The notes beneath the pieces are model-generated. The model was not told the DNA's origin. It saw only the letters and a program-made list of their open reading frames with translations, and did no database searches. The position numbers and the translations under genes were made by a program. A DNA stretch of 7,311 nt from an uncultured Xanthobacteraceae bacterium (GTDB taxonomy: Bacteria; Pseudomonadota; Alphaproteobacteria; Rhizobiales; Xanthobacteraceae). Below, piece by piece: positions 7,209 through 7,311 of the stretch; position 1 is the first letter of the stretch; each line of letters begins with the position of its first letter. The stretch spans positions 1 through 7,311 of the forward strand of contig CATPBC010000205.1 in assembly GCA_955652195.1 (NCBI GenBank), in the 5' to 3' direction.

Positions 7209-7236
7209 TTGACCCGAATGTCGCATTCGTTATTCA
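7209..7236 (+). promoter_or_regulatory. Candidate promoter with inverted repeat in its spacer, for the gene starting at 7308
   Basis: CTTGACC at 7208-7214 carries the alphaproteobacterial -35 core (TTGACC), and TATTCA at 7231-7236 is a partial -10 match after a 16-base spacer. Fifteen bases of that spacer form the perfect inverted repeat CGAATG-TCG-CATTCG at 7215-7229. A transcription start near 7243 would leave a leader of about 65 bases before the ATG at 7308. An operator bound by a dimeric regulator would fit this position, but this is inference from the sequence pattern. Confidence 0.4.
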
Positions 7237-7293
7237 ACGCGACAAGCCGCGAGCGCCACGGACGCGCGCCCCCAGGCTCGGTCTACCCGTCCG

Positions 7294-7311
7294 AAGGAGT
7301 ACCGAAAATGC
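7294..7311 (+). CDS. Start of a plus-strand gene cut by the window edge, with its ribosome binding site
   Basis: AAGGAG at 7294-7299 lies eight bases before an ATG at 7308-7310, one base from the end of the window. This is a near-ideal initiation site, so a gene divergent from the dehydrogenase very likely begins here. Only its first codon is visible and nothing can be said of its product; divergent placement makes a regulator of the dehydrogenase one possibility among many. Confidence 0.5.

Overview
The window is about 60% GC, densely coded, and uses GTG and probably TTG starts beside ATG. Its gene set (box-pathway benzoyl-CoA epoxidase, creatininase-family hydrolase, NitT/TauT-type importer, large FAD/Fe-S dehydrogenase) fits an aromatic-degrading Alphaproteobacterium, probably Hyphomicrobiales such as Bradyrhizobium or Rhodopseudomonas relatives. 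That assignment is inference from style and gene content; no rRNA or marker gene is present.

Layout. (1) Positions 1-515, plus strand: the C-terminal 170 residues of BoxB, the oxygenase part of benzoyl-CoA 2,3-epoxidase; the rest lies upstream. (2) 516-578: a GC-rich hairpin region between convergent genes. (3) 579-1397, minus: a creatininase-family metallo-amidohydrolase. (4) 1398-1479: a divergent intergenic region with a plausible promoter and ribosome binding site for the next operon. (5) 1480-4163, plus: a complete three-gene ABC importer of the NitT/TauT (SsuABC/ThiXYZ) class, in the order binding protein, ATPase, permease, the last two overlapping. (6) 4203 to 7136 (or 7226), minus: an FAD and 4Fe-4S 2-hydroxyacid dehydrogenase of YdiJ/GlcD-GlpC type, convergent with the importer. 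(7) 7137-7307: a divergent regulatory region with a promoter-like element whose spacer is filled by a perfect inverted repeat. (8) 7308: the start codon of a further plus-strand gene, cut by the window edge.

The most suggestive functional link is between the hydrolase and the importer: they diverge from only 82 bp, so the importer may bring in a small cyclic amide or N-formylated heterocycle that the hydrolase opens or deformylates. BoxB and the dehydrogenase have no evident functional tie to them. I see no mobile element, CRISPR array, tRNA or rRNA, and no clear sign of an undescribed system; the window looks like ordinary catabolic and transport chromosome, with a few regulatory and start-site details worth checking. 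No stretch longer than 300 bases lacks a gene.
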